Source: an uncultured Bacilli bacterium (GTDB lineage Bacteria > Bacillota_I > Bacilli_A > RF39 > UBA660). Taken from it: a stretch of 64,000 bases of DNA. Made by a program: the position numbers and the translations under genes. Positions 35,184 through 43,809 of the stretch are shown here, piece by piece (positions within the stretch are counted from its first letter, which is position 1; every line of letters begins with the position of its first letter). Location: assembly GCA_934098395.1 (NCBI GenBank), contig CAKOOM010000002.1, positions 232,927-296,926 on the forward strand, in the 5' to 3' direction. Below the pieces are notes generated by a model, which was not told the DNA's origin, ran no database searches, and was given only the letters and a program-made list of their open reading frames with translations.

Positions 35184-35225
35184 TAAAAAAATAATGCTTT
35201 TTCACTATATGGAAAAAGCATTATT
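35184..35225 (-). terminator. terminator of the pilin-ung-prs operon
   Basis: A 14-bp stem (35190-35203 with 35212-35225) with an 8-base loop is followed by six T on the minus strand. It lies just after the last prepilin-like gene. Confidence 0.8.
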
Positions 35226-35240
35226 TTGTGTATGTTATTT

Positions 35241-35657
35241 TTATACTGATAAATTTTTCGTATTTATAGATATATTGTATGATTTTTTTGTAGTTTTTAC
35301 TGTTAAAGGAATATTTAATTCAATTAAATTTGTTGATGTGATATTACAAGTAATAGCATCTACATCTATAGTTGTATATTTATTTACTTCAATAATAGTA
35401 TCTTTGTATTTAAATTTATTACCATCAACTGATATATTATTACATGAAAATTGAGTATTTTTATTATATACATCTCTCATAATGGTATTTGTAATAATAG
35501 CCTGATCGGTTCTGGCAAGAGTATCAACGAATAAATCATCATTTTTATTTTTTAATTTTATTACTAGGTCTAGTAAGAAGTATGCAACGCCGAAGGCTAT
35601 AACTGATGCAAGAATTATTTCTACGAGCATATATCCTTTATTATTTAATTTTTTCAT
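35241..35657 (-). CDS. prepilin-like protein (minor pilin)
   Basis: 138 aa. Class III signal: NNKGYMLVEIILASVIAF, i.e. basic leader, Gly cleavage site, hydrophobic N-methylated helix with Glu at +5. A short globular domain follows with two Cys. Minor pilin or ComG-type pseudopilin. Its start lies one base past the end of the preceding pilin gene (35658). No pilus ATPase, platform protein or prepilin peptidase is in the window. Confidence 0.75.
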   Translation of the reverse strand: MKKLNNKGYMLVEIILASVIAFGVAYFLLDLVIKLKNKNDDLFVDTLARTDQAIITNTIMRDVYNKNTQFSCNNISVDGNKFKYKDTIIEVNKYTTIDVDAITCNITSTNLIELNIPLTVKTTKKSYNISINTKNLSV

Positions 35658-36098
35658 TTAATTATACTCCCCACTCTCAAGATAACCATATTTACACTCT
35701 TTTTTAACTTTATCACATTTTTCCATGACCAATATATAATTGCAGTTATCCACGGTTATGGAATTTTTTAAATATTCTAGATATTCATTAAAGGTAGTAT
35801 TTTCTTGTGATAGATTGGTATCAGTTATTTTATTATCTGTTAAAGGTATGGCGTAAACAGTAGTATTAGATTCGGAATCTTTTATAATTTTAGTGTTATT
35901 TGTAGGTGCAACTATTACTTCATTTCTTCTTATTTGATCTAAATCGTAGATAATGGATACATCATAGTAATTAATTCTTTTTTTGTATGTAGAATATATT
36001 TTATTATAACTCATATATAGACTAGTTAAAGTTATTAAAACGATTGATGATACGACAATTACTTCGGCCATCATAAAGCCTTTTTTATTCAATTTCAT
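35658..36098 (-). CDS. prepilin-like protein
   Basis: 146 aa from the ATG at 36098 (a GAGG site 10 bases away; an ATG 9 bases upstream is too close to it). KLNKKGFMMAEVIVVSSIV gives the prepilin cleavage motif and hydrophobic helix with Glu at +5. The C-terminal domain has three Cys (DNCNYILVMEKCDK, KKECK). A pseudopilin of ComGD/ComGF kind by position, but not assignable. Confidence 0.75.
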   Translation of the reverse strand: MKLNKKGFMMAEVIVVSSIVLITLTSLYMSYNKIYSTYKKRINYYDVSIIYDLDQIRRNEVIVAPTNNTKIIKDSESNTTVYAIPLTDNKITDTNLSQENTTFNEYLEYLKNSITVDNCNYILVMEKCDKVKKECKYGYLESGEYN

Positions 36099-36442
36099 TA
36101 ATTGCATGCCTCATTTTTATAAGTACAATTTCCATCACAGTTGATAGAACCTGTAAATTGTTTATCATCGGCATCTTTTATTTCACTATCTTCAAGATTA
36201 AAGTATTGGCTAAGAGTCCCTATATTGACACATTTTTTGGTAGTAGTATAGTTATTGATATTTTCTTCAAAATATAGTTCTCCATAACTAACTAATACTT
36301 CTTTCTTAGCATTATTTGTTTTTTGTTTGTTTCTTTCGATAGCTGATGAAATTGAAGATATGGCTATGGTAGATATTGCTAATAAGATAACAATAACTGC
36401 TAAGAGTTCGATTAAAGTAAATCCCTTTTTATTTAGTTTCAT
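36098..36442 (-). CDS. type IV prepilin-like protein, ComGC-like
   Basis: 114 aa. Textbook prepilin start MKLNKKGFTLIELLAVIVIL with Gly cleavage site and Glu at +5. Soluble part with four Cys (KKCVNI; NCDGNCTY; EAC). Size and start resemble ComGC, the major pseudopilin of Gram-positive DNA uptake, but comGA/comGB are not here. Lies 4 bases after prs and leads a run of three pilin genes. Confidence 0.8.
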   Translation of the reverse strand: MKLNKKGFTLIELLAVIVILLAISTIAISSISSAIERNKQKTNNAKKEVLVSYGELYFEENINNYTTTKKCVNIGTLSQYFNLEDSEIKDADDKQFTGSINCDGNCTYKNEACN

Positions 36443-36446
36443 ATTA

Positions 36447-37535
36447 TCAATCCTTTCTTAATCTTTTTACTTTTACTGCTGTTTCTTCTTTGTCATTTAT
36501 TAAATTGTCTATTGAGTTACCATAGTTTAAGTGATTTATAATATTAGCTATTTTATATGAACAATCTACGGAATTAAACCACTCTTTATTTTTTACTTCT
36601 TCTCTAACATAGCTTACGTTTGTAGCATATACACGATTAAAATAACCTTTTTCATAATATTTATCAAACTTATCAATCCCACTTGTGAAAAGGGCAAAGG
36701 TTGTCATTAGATATACTTTAGATACACCTTGTTCTTTTAAGTTTTTGGCGGTATCTAAAATTGAAGTGCCTGAGGCAATCATATCATCTACGACAATAGC
36801 GTCTAATCCGGATAAATTCGGCCCTAGAAAACGATGATCAACGATTGGGTGTAAGCCATTTTCTAATTTGGTATAATCTCTTTGTTTATAAAAGTATCCC
36901 AAGGCTCCATTACCTAGAACATTAGATACGAATCTTGCACGATCCATGGCTCCACTGTCAGGAGCAATAGATGCTATATTATTAATATTAAGATCTTTTT
37001 CATTTTCTAATAGGGATAAGATTAAATCTCCAGTTAGGTAAACACTTTCAAAAGCAAGATTAGGTACGGCATTCATTACACCTTTATTATGAACGTCACA
37101 AGTAATTATTTCATTTACTCCCATGCGTGATATTTCTTGAAGAGCAACGGCACAATCAAGAGATTCACGAGAATCTTTTTTATCTTGACGGGATTCATAT
37201 AGGTATGGGAGAATTAAGGTTATTTTACTAGCATGTCCACATTCGGCACTTAGAATTCTTTTTATATCTTGGAAGTGTTCGTCTGGTGACATGTAATGTT
37301 TACGATTAAAGAATTCATATGATATATCATAATTAGATATATCACTTAGAATGTATAAATCTTTATCTCTGATTGTTTCTTCCAATACGGCTTTCCCTTC
37401 ACCATTATTAAATCTTACTAAATTTGTTTTTACGAGATAATTTTGATTAGTTTCTCTAATACGATTAATATGTTCATTTACTTTATTACCAAATTCTTTA
37501 AAATTATTGGGTACTATTATTTTTAAATCTTTCAT
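36447..37535 (-). CDS. prs: ribose-phosphate pyrophosphokinase, divergent long form
   Basis: 362 aa, about 45 longer than standard Prs. Makes PRPP from ribose 5-phosphate and ATP for nucleotide, His and Trp synthesis. The PRPP loop VVDDMIASGTSILDTA is intact; DVHNKG and PDSGAMDRARFV correspond to the family's DxH and PDxG motifs, and PYLYESRQDKKDSRE to the flexible ATP loop with an insertion. The C-terminus has a Lys/Arg tail. It belongs to a divergent clade; allosteric control may differ. Next to an HD phosphohydrolase gene. Confidence 0.88.
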   Translation of the reverse strand: MKDLKIIVPNNFKEFGNKVNEHINRIRETNQNYLVKTNLVRFNNGEGKAVLEETIRDKDLYILSDISNYDISYEFFNRKHYMSPDEHFQDIKRILSAECGHASKITLILPYLYESRQDKKDSRESLDCAVALQEISRMGVNEIITCDVHNKGVMNAVPNLAFESVYLTGDLILSLLENEKDLNINNIASIAPDSGAMDRARFVSNVLGNGALGYFYKQRDYTKLENGLHPIVDHRFLGPNLSGLDAIVVDDMIASGTSILDTAKNLKEQGVSKVYLMTTFALFTSGIDKFDKYYEKGYFNRVYATNVSYVREEVKNKEWFNSVDCSYKIANIINHLNYGNSIDNLINDKEETAVKVKRLRKD

Positions 37536-37551
37536 ACTACAAACCGCCTTA

Positions 37552-38118
37552 TTATATTATTTCTAATTTTTCAAATTTTATATTTAAATAACTACGAGAT
37601 GCTAAGAAATCGCATCGATGAACGTATTTTTCTAATTCATTTTTGGGAGTTGGAAGAACTACTTTACTATATTTATTAGTATTCCATTTACCCATATGAC
37701 TTTCTATTAATTGACACATTTTTCTGACGTCATCAGTACTCATTTTTAAGTTTTTAGCATTTTCCATTATTAATTTTGATACGAGTAATGGATGATCAAA
37801 TCTGGTATATTCTTCTTCAACTTCGCCTTTTTTCAAACCATCATGCATAATTAGAGCCATAATAATTAAATCTTTATCATTATCAGTAAAATTATTTACA
37901 GTATCAAATAAATCATGTGCTATTCTTACAGCGACTTTGGTATGTTTTAATAAACCGTTTTTAGTACTAGCAAATTTGGGATGATATTTTCCAGTTGAAG
38001 ATGCCGGTATTTGAAAGAAATAATCGGGTAATAGATTAATAAGAAATTTTATGTCTTCTTGATAAACTTCGTTTTTTATATAGTTTATTTCAGTATTAAA
38101 ATATTTAATTTTATTCAT
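37552..38118 (-). CDS. HD-domain phosphohydrolase
   Basis: 188 aa. HD-type metal site: KHTKVAVRIAHDLF, then MALIMHDGLKKG (the HD pair), then DHPLLVSKLI. This pattern is typical of nucleotide or cyclic-nucleotide phosphohydrolases. The substrate is not evident; pairing with prs suggests nucleotide metabolism. Overlaps mscS by 8 bases. Confidence 0.75.
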   Translation of the reverse strand: MNKIKYFNTEINYIKNEVYQEDIKFLINLLPDYFFQIPASSTGKYHPKFASTKNGLLKHTKVAVRIAHDLFDTVNNFTDNDKDLIIMALIMHDGLKKGEVEEEYTRFDHPLLVSKLIMENAKNLKMSTDDVRKMCQLIESHMGKWNTNKYSKVVLPTPKNELEKYVHRCDFLASRSYLNIKFEKLEII

Positions 38119-38896
38119 TGTTCCTCCTTAGGTATACATCTAATTGGTTATATGGTATTTCGATGTTATTTTTATTAAATGCATTTTGAATTAGTTTATA
38201 GAAATCTCTTTTTACTTGATATTGAGTTTCGGGTTTGCACTCCAATAAGACGGTATATTTGATACTACTGGAAGAGAAATCTTCAATACCTAGAGTTTGA
38301 TAATTTATAACATTTTTAATTTTTAAAACTTCGTCTGTTAATTCATTTAAAACTTTTTCTAATTTATCTATATCAGTATTATATGAGACATCTAATTTTA
38401 TAAAGTTTGTAGATGTAGCTCTACTGTGATTGATTATTTGTTTAAATGATGAGTTAGATATAATTAGAATTTCTCCAGAATATGATTTTATTTTAGTACT
38501 CATTAGACCAAAGTTAGTTACTTTTCCTTTAAAGTTATTTATGGTAACAATATCACCGATAGTGTATTTATCGTCAAAGATGATAAAGATTCCTGCTAAA
38601 AAGTCAGCTACAATATCTTGTAAGGCAAGACCAATAACTACTCCAGCAATTCCAATTGATGCAAGTATTCCATTGGTGTTTATGCCATAAACATTTAATA
38701 TTGCTATGATAACAAAGATAAATATTAAGTATTTAATAATATTTTTTATTAGAGAGATAATAGTTATTCTTCGATTATCAACGTGTTTGTTATGCATTAA
38801 TTTATTTACAATATTCTTAATTATATTATAAACTATTATACCTATTAATATATAAATTAATGGTAGATAAAATTTTTCGTTTTTAATAAAATCCAT
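38111..38896 (-). CDS. mscS: small-conductance mechanosensitive channel (MscS family)
   Basis: 261 aa. Three membrane helices in the first 105 residues; pore helix NGILASIGIAGVVIGLALQD, then DIVADFLAGIFIIFDD and the beta domain starting YTIGDIVTINNFKGKV. The C-terminal alpha-beta domain ends near the stop. Releases solutes under hypo-osmotic stress. Overlaps hemW by one base. Confidence 0.92.
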   Translation of the reverse strand: MDFIKNEKFYLPLIYILIGIIVYNIIKNIVNKLMHNKHVDNRRITIISLIKNIIKYLIFIFVIIAILNVYGINTNGILASIGIAGVVIGLALQDIVADFLAGIFIIFDDKYTIGDIVTINNFKGKVTNFGLMSTKIKSYSGEILIISNSSFKQIINHSRATSTNFIKLDVSYNTDIDKLEKVLNELTDEVLKIKNVINYQTLGIEDFSSSSIKYTVLLECKPETQYQVKRDFYKLIQNAFNKNNIEIPYNQLDVYLRRNNE

Positions 38897-39984
38897 TATA
38901 TATCACTTCCTATTAATTTTTCTAAGATATAGTTTAGTAAATATAAATATTCTTTGTTGCATCTAAGATAACCATTTGAATATTCTAAACTATTATCTTT
39001 TATTAAATTTTTAATTACATCATGTTCTAATAAATTATCTTGATATTTTTGATTAAAGGTTGCTACGTTTATTCCTTTTGTTAATCTAAGTCCAAGGATT
39101 AAATCATTTTCTTTTTGAGTAGGTATATCTTCGTAACTAGTAGTAGCAATAAATTTATTACAATAATAAGTATGTAGATTTTTAGTATTAGATATACGAG
39201 TATTTGATAAATAACTTACGGCTCCTAAGCCAAAACCATAATAACTACCATTTAACCAATAGTTTTTGTTATGAAGGCTTTCATATCCATCTTTAGCATA
39301 ATTGCTTATTTCATAATGATTATAACCATTCTTGGTTAAGGTATTTTCTATATAATCATACATGTCTCTATCAAGCTCTTCAGGAATATATTGATGGTTA
39401 TTAATATATAATTTAGTATTTTTTTCAAGGATTAGAGAATAGCATGATATGTGTGGTATATCTAATTCAAGGAATTTTTGAATATCTTTTTTAACAATAT
39501 CTATATCGGGAGTTACACCATAGATAAGATCGATATTTATATTATTAAAATATTTTTTTGTTAGATATATATTATCAAAAATGGTATCTTCATCATGTTT
39601 TCTACCTAAAATACTTTGAATAGATTTGTCGAATGACTCAACTCCAAAACTTATGCGATTTATACCATAACTAATAAATAGATTTATTTTATCGATATTG
39701 ATGTCTTCGATATTGCATTCGATAGTGTATTCATAATTATCTTCAAGATTTAGTGTATCAACGATGCTTAGTAATTTTTCTAACTCTTTTATAGTAAGAC
39801 TACTAGGGGTACCACCACCAATATAGATAGTTTTTATTGGTTCGTTATGATATCTTTCTTTGATTTCTTTTTCGAGACAATCTAAGTAATTATCGACATA
39901 TTTTTCATTATATAGCATTTTACAAAAGTCACAATAAGTACAGATACTACGACAAAAGGGTATGTGAATGTATACTGATAACAT
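38896..39984 (-). CDS. hemW: radical SAM heme chaperone HemW-like
   Basis: 362 aa from the ATG at 39984; an in-frame GTG 9 bases upstream overlaps the ung stop. Radical SAM motif C-x3-C-x2-C in FCRSICTYCDFC (Cys 11, 15, 18), then IYIGGGTPS, SFGVESFD and the C-terminal HemN-like domain with ISNYAKDGY. HemW-type proteins carry heme rather than oxidise coproporphyrinogen; no heme genes are in the window. Two bases after ung. Confidence 0.9.
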   Translation of the reverse strand: MLSVYIHIPFCRSICTYCDFCKMLYNEKYVDNYLDCLEKEIKERYHNEPIKTIYIGGGTPSSLTIKELEKLLSIVDTLNLEDNYEYTIECNIEDINIDKINLFISYGINRISFGVESFDKSIQSILGRKHDEDTIFDNIYLTKKYFNNINIDLIYGVTPDIDIVKKDIQKFLELDIPHISCYSLILEKNTKLYINNHQYIPEELDRDMYDYIENTLTKNGYNHYEISNYAKDGYESLHNKNYWLNGSYYGFGLGAVSYLSNTRISNTKNLHTYYCNKFIATTSYEDIPTQKENDLILGLRLTKGINVATFNQKYQDNLLEHDVIKNLIKDNSLEYSNGYLRCNKEYLYLLNYILEKLIGSDI

Positions 39985-39986
39985 AT

Positions 39987-40637
39987 TTACCACTCTATTT
40001 CTTTCAAACCATTTTTCTTTAAAAAATTATTAGTTTTAGAGAATGGCTTACTTCCAAAGAAGCCATTGTTTGCAGAAAATGGACTAGGATGTGGGGATGA
40101 GATAATTAAATGTTTAGGATTAGTTATATACTTAGCTTTGGCTTTAGCAAAATTTCCCCATAATATGAATACTACAGGGGTTTCTGATTCATTGATTTTT
40201 TTTATTATATTATCGGTAAATTCTTCCCAACCGACAAATTTATGACTAGCTGGTTTATCTTTTTCAACGGTTAGAACACTGTTTAGAAGTAAGACGCCTT
40301 GCTTGGCCCAATCAGTTAAATCGGTATTGGTTCTTTTTATACCTAAATCATCGTAGAGTTCTTTATATATATTATTTAATGATGGGGGCATTTTTACTCC
40401 TTGATTAACTGAGAAACACATACCATTGGCTTCCCCTTCACCATGGTATGGGTCTTGTCCTAATATTACTACGGATGTATCTTTATATGGTGTCATTCTT
40501 AGAGCAAAAAATACTCTATTTGCTTGTGGAAAAATTGTTTTAGTAAGATACTCGTGTCTTACTATTCTTTTTATTTTTTGAAAATATTCGGAATTATATT
40601 CGTCTTTTAAAACTATATCCCAATCGTTACCTATCAT
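39987..40637 (-). CDS. ung: uracil-DNA glycosylase
   Basis: 216 aa, family 1. Removes uracil from DNA. Catalytic water-activating motif GQDPYHGEGEANG (Asp), uracil-binding region, and the leucine-loop HPSPFSANNGF with the catalytic His. Normal length. Follows the prepilin-like gene by 9 bases. Confidence 0.96.
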   Translation of the reverse strand: MIGNDWDIVLKDEYNSEYFQKIKRIVRHEYLTKTIFPQANRVFFALRMTPYKDTSVVILGQDPYHGEGEANGMCFSVNQGVKMPPSLNNIYKELYDDLGIKRTNTDLTDWAKQGVLLLNSVLTVEKDKPASHKFVGWEEFTDNIIKKINESETPVVFILWGNFAKAKAKYITNPKHLIISSPHPSPFSANNGFFGSKPFSKTNNFLKKNGLKEIEW

Positions 40638-40646
40638 AGTTACCTC

Positions 40647-41066
40647 TTAATTGTAATTTTTTGGACATGAGTCATTATCAGTCTTGTTTTCAATTGTTAG
40701 TTTTCCATCTTCATATTTGACTGCTATCACACATTCTCCAATATCTACATTATCTTTAGGGTTGAAAATTTTCATTTTGTTATCTTTGGTACTACCATTA
40801 CCTTTTAGGTAGCCATAATTAACTAATTCTTGTAATTTTACAGTATCTTTACATTTAATACCAGTATTATTCGAATATTTACATTCCTGATAGTAAGTTT
40901 CCGATGCATCTTTGATGTTTTTTATAAGTAGTTTATAATTTTTTTCTTTAGCACTATTAATAATATTTGTTATGGCATAAGCACTAATAGATACGACTAA
41001 TGCCAAGACAACAATAGTGGCAATTAATTCTACTAAGGTAAAACCTTTTTTGTTTAATTTTTCCAT
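40647..41066 (-). CDS. type IV prepilin-like protein
   Basis: 139 aa from the ATG at 41066 (AGGTGA 5 bases away; an upstream GTG overlaps that site). LNKKGFTLVELIATIVVLAL carries the prepilin cleavage site and Glu +5. Globular domain with four Cys (QECKYS, IKCKD, ECVI, DSCPK), probably two disulfides. It is the first gene of the operon that continues with ung, hemW, mscS, HD, prs and three more pilin genes. Confidence 0.8.
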   Translation of the reverse strand: MEKLNKKGFTLVELIATIVVLALVVSISAYAITNIINSAKEKNYKLLIKNIKDASETYYQECKYSNNTGIKCKDTVKLQELVNYGYLKGNGSTKDNKMKIFNPKDNVDIGECVIAVKYEDGKLTIENKTDNDSCPKNYN

Positions 41067-41083
41067 ATTATTCACCTAATTTA

Positions 41084-41112
41084 ATTATACGAAATTTCTT
41101 AGAAAAAGTCTA
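41084..41112 (-). promoter_or_regulatory. promoter of the pilin-ung-prs operon
   Basis: Minus strand TAGACT (41107-41112), 17-base spacer, TATAAT (41084-41089). No better promoter is seen before 35.2 kb, so it may serve the whole nine-gene run. Confidence 0.65.
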
Positions 41113-41161
41113 TAGTAATATTTGTCAAACTGAGGAACCAATAAAATTATTTTAATTATAT

Positions 41162-41197
41162 GAAAAAAAGATTAATAAGTTATGCTTGATACTTATT
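41162..41197 (-). terminator. terminator of the Rpn-like remnant
   Basis: A 7-bp stem (41174-41180 with 41191-41197), 10-base loop, then a run of seven T on the minus strand (41163-41169). Confidence 0.65.
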
Positions 41198-41912
41198 AGA
41201 TCTCTTTTTTTAATTCTTTAATTTCATCTAGAGATAGTCCAGTTATTTCTTTTATTGAATCAATATCGATATTCTTCTCAAGCATTTTTTTGGCAGTGGA
41301 AATTTTGTTTTGTTCTATACCTTTTTCAATAAAAGAATTTTTCAATAATCTTTCTTCATCTTCATCAGATAAATATTTTACAAAGTCATCGTTATTATTT
41401 AATTTTAAGGCTTCATTTTTTAGTTTATCCATAATCTTATCTCCTTTAAAATTGGTTAATTTTTCATAATCCATATCGAGCATACCTAATATACTCATCT
41501 TTTTTTCATTATAACATAACTCTGTAGTTTTTTTAATGTTTATTTCATAAATTTCTAAATTATCAATAAAATATTTATTATTTTCTTTATCATATAATTT
41601 GTATAAAGAAAATAATGGTAGTGAACTAGTTGCAGTTGTTAAATTTATTTGAATAAAACGTGTCATTTTTTGATAACTTTCTCCGATATTTAAAGAATCA
41701 CTATATCTTTTAAAAATATATCCAGCGTTTCTTCTCCTTAAAAAAGTATCTGCATATGAATTTAGTTCGATGTTTACTTCACCGGTTTTTGTCATTACTA
41801 AAATATCTAGAGTTTTACCTTTTAAATGGATTATATGATATTTTGAAGTATTATATTTATAGATTGATATATTTGCTATACAATAATGATTCTCATTATA
41901 TATAAAGGAAGA
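41196..41912 (-). pseudogene. 5'-truncated Rpn/PD-(D/E)XK nuclease family gene
   Basis: The longest ATG frame starts at 41795 (199 aa), but the same frame is open back to a stop at 41913-41915 and the upstream codons already encode family sequence (HLKGKTLDILV with the catalytic Asp), without an ATG. The continuation TGEVNIELN holds the catalytic Glu. The conserved N-terminus of full Rpn/PF12784-type proteins (about 60 residues) is missing. The C-terminal helical region (SFIEKGIEQNKI...) is normal. It is therefore read as a decayed copy of a recombination-promoting nuclease often multiplied in genomes; a short product from the internal ATG would lack the catalytic Asp. Confidence 0.65.
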
Positions 41913-41923
41913 TTAAAATTATA

Positions 41924-41952
41924 CAAATAAAAATTTAGAATAAAATTCTAAA
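41924..41952 (-). terminator. terminator of the MoxR-VWA module
   Basis: An 8-bp stem (41934-41941 with 41945-41952) with a 3-base loop is followed by T-rich sequence on the minus strand. It lies just after the VWA gene stop. Confidence 0.7.
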
Positions 41953-41960
41953 TCTTTATT

Positions 41961-43406
41961 TTATCTTGACATTCCTTTTGTTTCATTAGTCATTTGATAA
42001 TTATATAGTCTTTCAAGTTGTTCATCGTCTACATGAATTACTTTACCACCTTTAGGATTAATTCTTTTACCACCAAAAACTATCCATATTGCAACAAGTG
42101 GCATATCTGGCATTGAAGCTTCACCATCAGTAAAAATTATTTTATTTTCAACTCGTCTTGAGAAAGCACCTACAGCAACGTCGAAGTCGGTACCTCCTCC
42201 ACCTTCAAATTGCATCTTTTCTATATCTTCTTCTGTTCTAATTTCATGAAATCCATAAAATTCTGTATCAAAACATCCAACTTTTAATTTAGTATGTTGT
42301 AATATATTTTTACATTCTCTTAAAAAGTTCTTTAATAATACTTCATTTATTGAGCCGCTTGTATCAAGAACAATTTCAGTTTCTGGCATTGGTTGTTCTT
42401 CTAAATTAGCACTAACTACACCATCTTCTAATGTTGCATTTTTATAAGACCAATCAACATCATACTTAATTGTTTCTCTTAAAACATAACGCCAATCAAT
42501 TAATGGTTTAGCAGTACCTATATCATTAACTGTTCTAATATCTCTATTCGTTGATGTACCAGCCTGTGATGCTTGTTTTGAAATTGCCTCTTTTAATTCT
42601 TCTAGTTGTTTTTTCTTATCTTTAAGGTTCTTTTTAAAAGCATCTTTTTCTCCCATACTTTCAAGTTCTTCCTGTTTCTTTTCAAGTTCAGTTTTCTCTT
42701 TATCTTTTTTATCTTTTCCTAATAATTTATCTAATAAATTCTCTTTTTTATCAGTTTTTTCTTGTTGTTCTTTATGTTTTTTTACTGCTTGTTCCCACAT
42801 ACTGTGAGTATCATGCCCAACATCTTGCTTTGATTTATCTTCTTTTTGTGAATTTTTCTCAGATTCACCACCACTTTGTTCTCCATCACTACTTTGCTGT
42901 TTATTTTCTTGATTTCGTTCTTGATTTTGTGTTTCTCTATTCTCTTGTTGTGATTGAGGTTGTTGTTGATTTTGTTGACTATTACCTTGTCCACTTTGTT
43001 GTTGTCCTTGTTGTTTTTCTTGTAATAATTTTTCATATAATTGTTCAGCATCATAATTAATAGCTTCTGCCATATCAACACCACCCGGTGCCATTTTTAA
43101 ACCATCTCGTTTTAAAAATTGATTAATAACACCATCAGTAGCAATATTCCATAATTCATGATCCTTACCTTCACTTCTTAATATATGATTGAATGCAATA
43201 TGACATACTTCATGGGCAAATATAAAAGTTTGTTCCTCAACACTTAATCCCTCTAAATATTCCTGATTATAATATATTGTTTCTCCATCTGTACCTGCAA
43301 CTGGTATATCTTTTTTTTCTTTATAACCGACACTTGCTACTACGCTCCCAAAAAAAGGATATTTAACAAGCATTTTTCTTTTTAATGCTGCTATATCATA
43401 TTTCAT
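41961..43406 (-). CDS. VWA-like protein with HExxH metallopeptidase domain (DUF2201-type)
   Basis: 481 aa. N-terminal metallopeptidase-like domain with HEVCH at 65-69 and a conserved helix after it. A Gln/Asn/Glu-rich linker (about 125-200) and a charged coiled coil (about 205-280) follow. The C-terminal VWA-like domain has a full MIDAS: D348-T-S-G-S352, Thr406 in GGGGTDF and Asp427 in FTDGEA. Such proteins work with MoxR AAA+ ATPases, which are encoded just upstream in the same operon (10-base gap to the middle gene). GAGGTGT site before the ATG. Whether the peptidase site is active is not shown. Confidence 0.85.
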   Translation of the reverse strand: MKYDIAALKRKMLVKYPFFGSVVASVGYKEKKDIPVAGTDGETIYYNQEYLEGLSVEEQTFIFAHEVCHIAFNHILRSEGKDHELWNIATDGVINQFLKRDGLKMAPGGVDMAEAINYDAEQLYEKLLQEKQQGQQQSGQGNSQQNQQQPQSQQENRETQNQERNQENKQQSSDGEQSGGESEKNSQKEDKSKQDVGHDTHSMWEQAVKKHKEQQEKTDKKENLLDKLLGKDKKDKEKTELEKKQEELESMGEKDAFKKNLKDKKKQLEELKEAISKQASQAGTSTNRDIRTVNDIGTAKPLIDWRYVLRETIKYDVDWSYKNATLEDGVVSANLEEQPMPETEIVLDTSGSINEVLLKNFLRECKNILQHTKLKVGCFDTEFYGFHEIRTEEDIEKMQFEGGGGTDFDVAVGAFSRRVENKIIFTDGEASMPDMPLVAIWIVFGGKRINPKGGKVIHVDDEQLERLYNYQMTNETKGMSR

Positions 43407-43416
43407 AACTTACACC

Positions 43417-43809
43417 TCAAATTCGTGCAACTAATGAAAATATTTCTTCACTTATTTTATCTTTATTTATTTCATTTGCAGTAACAATTATTACACAGCT
43501 TTTAGGTAATTCAAATGTAGATATTTTCCTATGTTCTAATAATTCACAAAACTTTAATTGTTCTTCTTTAGAAATCGAATCAATTTTATCAATTACTAAT
43601 ATTCTACTAGCATTTGTACTTAATATTTCATTAAGCCATTTAGGAGGCATAAAATCTACTCCATCATAATGACCATTTAACTCTTTAACATCAACAGTGG
43701 CAGGTACTAGAACTGCACCATTCAAATCCTTACCAGATATAAAGTCAACTAATATTGGTGCAACATTTGCTTTAATATATGATAACAATATTTCTTTCTT
43801 ATTTTCCAT
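43417..43809 (-). CDS. AAA-like pseudo-ATPase fragment protein
   Basis: 130 aa. Only the second half of an AAA+ core is recognisable: PPKWLNEIL, then RILVIDKIDSISKEEQ where Walker B should be, with Lys for the catalytic Glu, then VIIVTANE (sensor-1-like Asn) and EIFSLVARI (like the Arg-finger stretch). No Walker A is present. It has its own AAGGAGGT site and overlaps the ATPase stop by one base, so it is a real gene, not a frameshifted tail. A non-catalytic partner or cap of the AAA+ ring is the likely role by inference. Confidence 0.6.
   Translation of the reverse strand: MENKKEILLSYIKANVAPILVDFISGKDLNGAVLVPATVDVKELNGHYDGVDFMPPKWLNEILSTNASRILVIDKIDSISKEEQLKFCELLEHRKISTFELPKSCVIIVTANEINKDKISEEIFSLVARI

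Noticed and set aside
42830..43084. Opposite-strand and alternative-frame ORFs over the VWA gene linker
   Set aside because: They mirror the low-complexity Gln/Asn-rich linker and have no ribosome sites; the main frame has clear domains on both sides.
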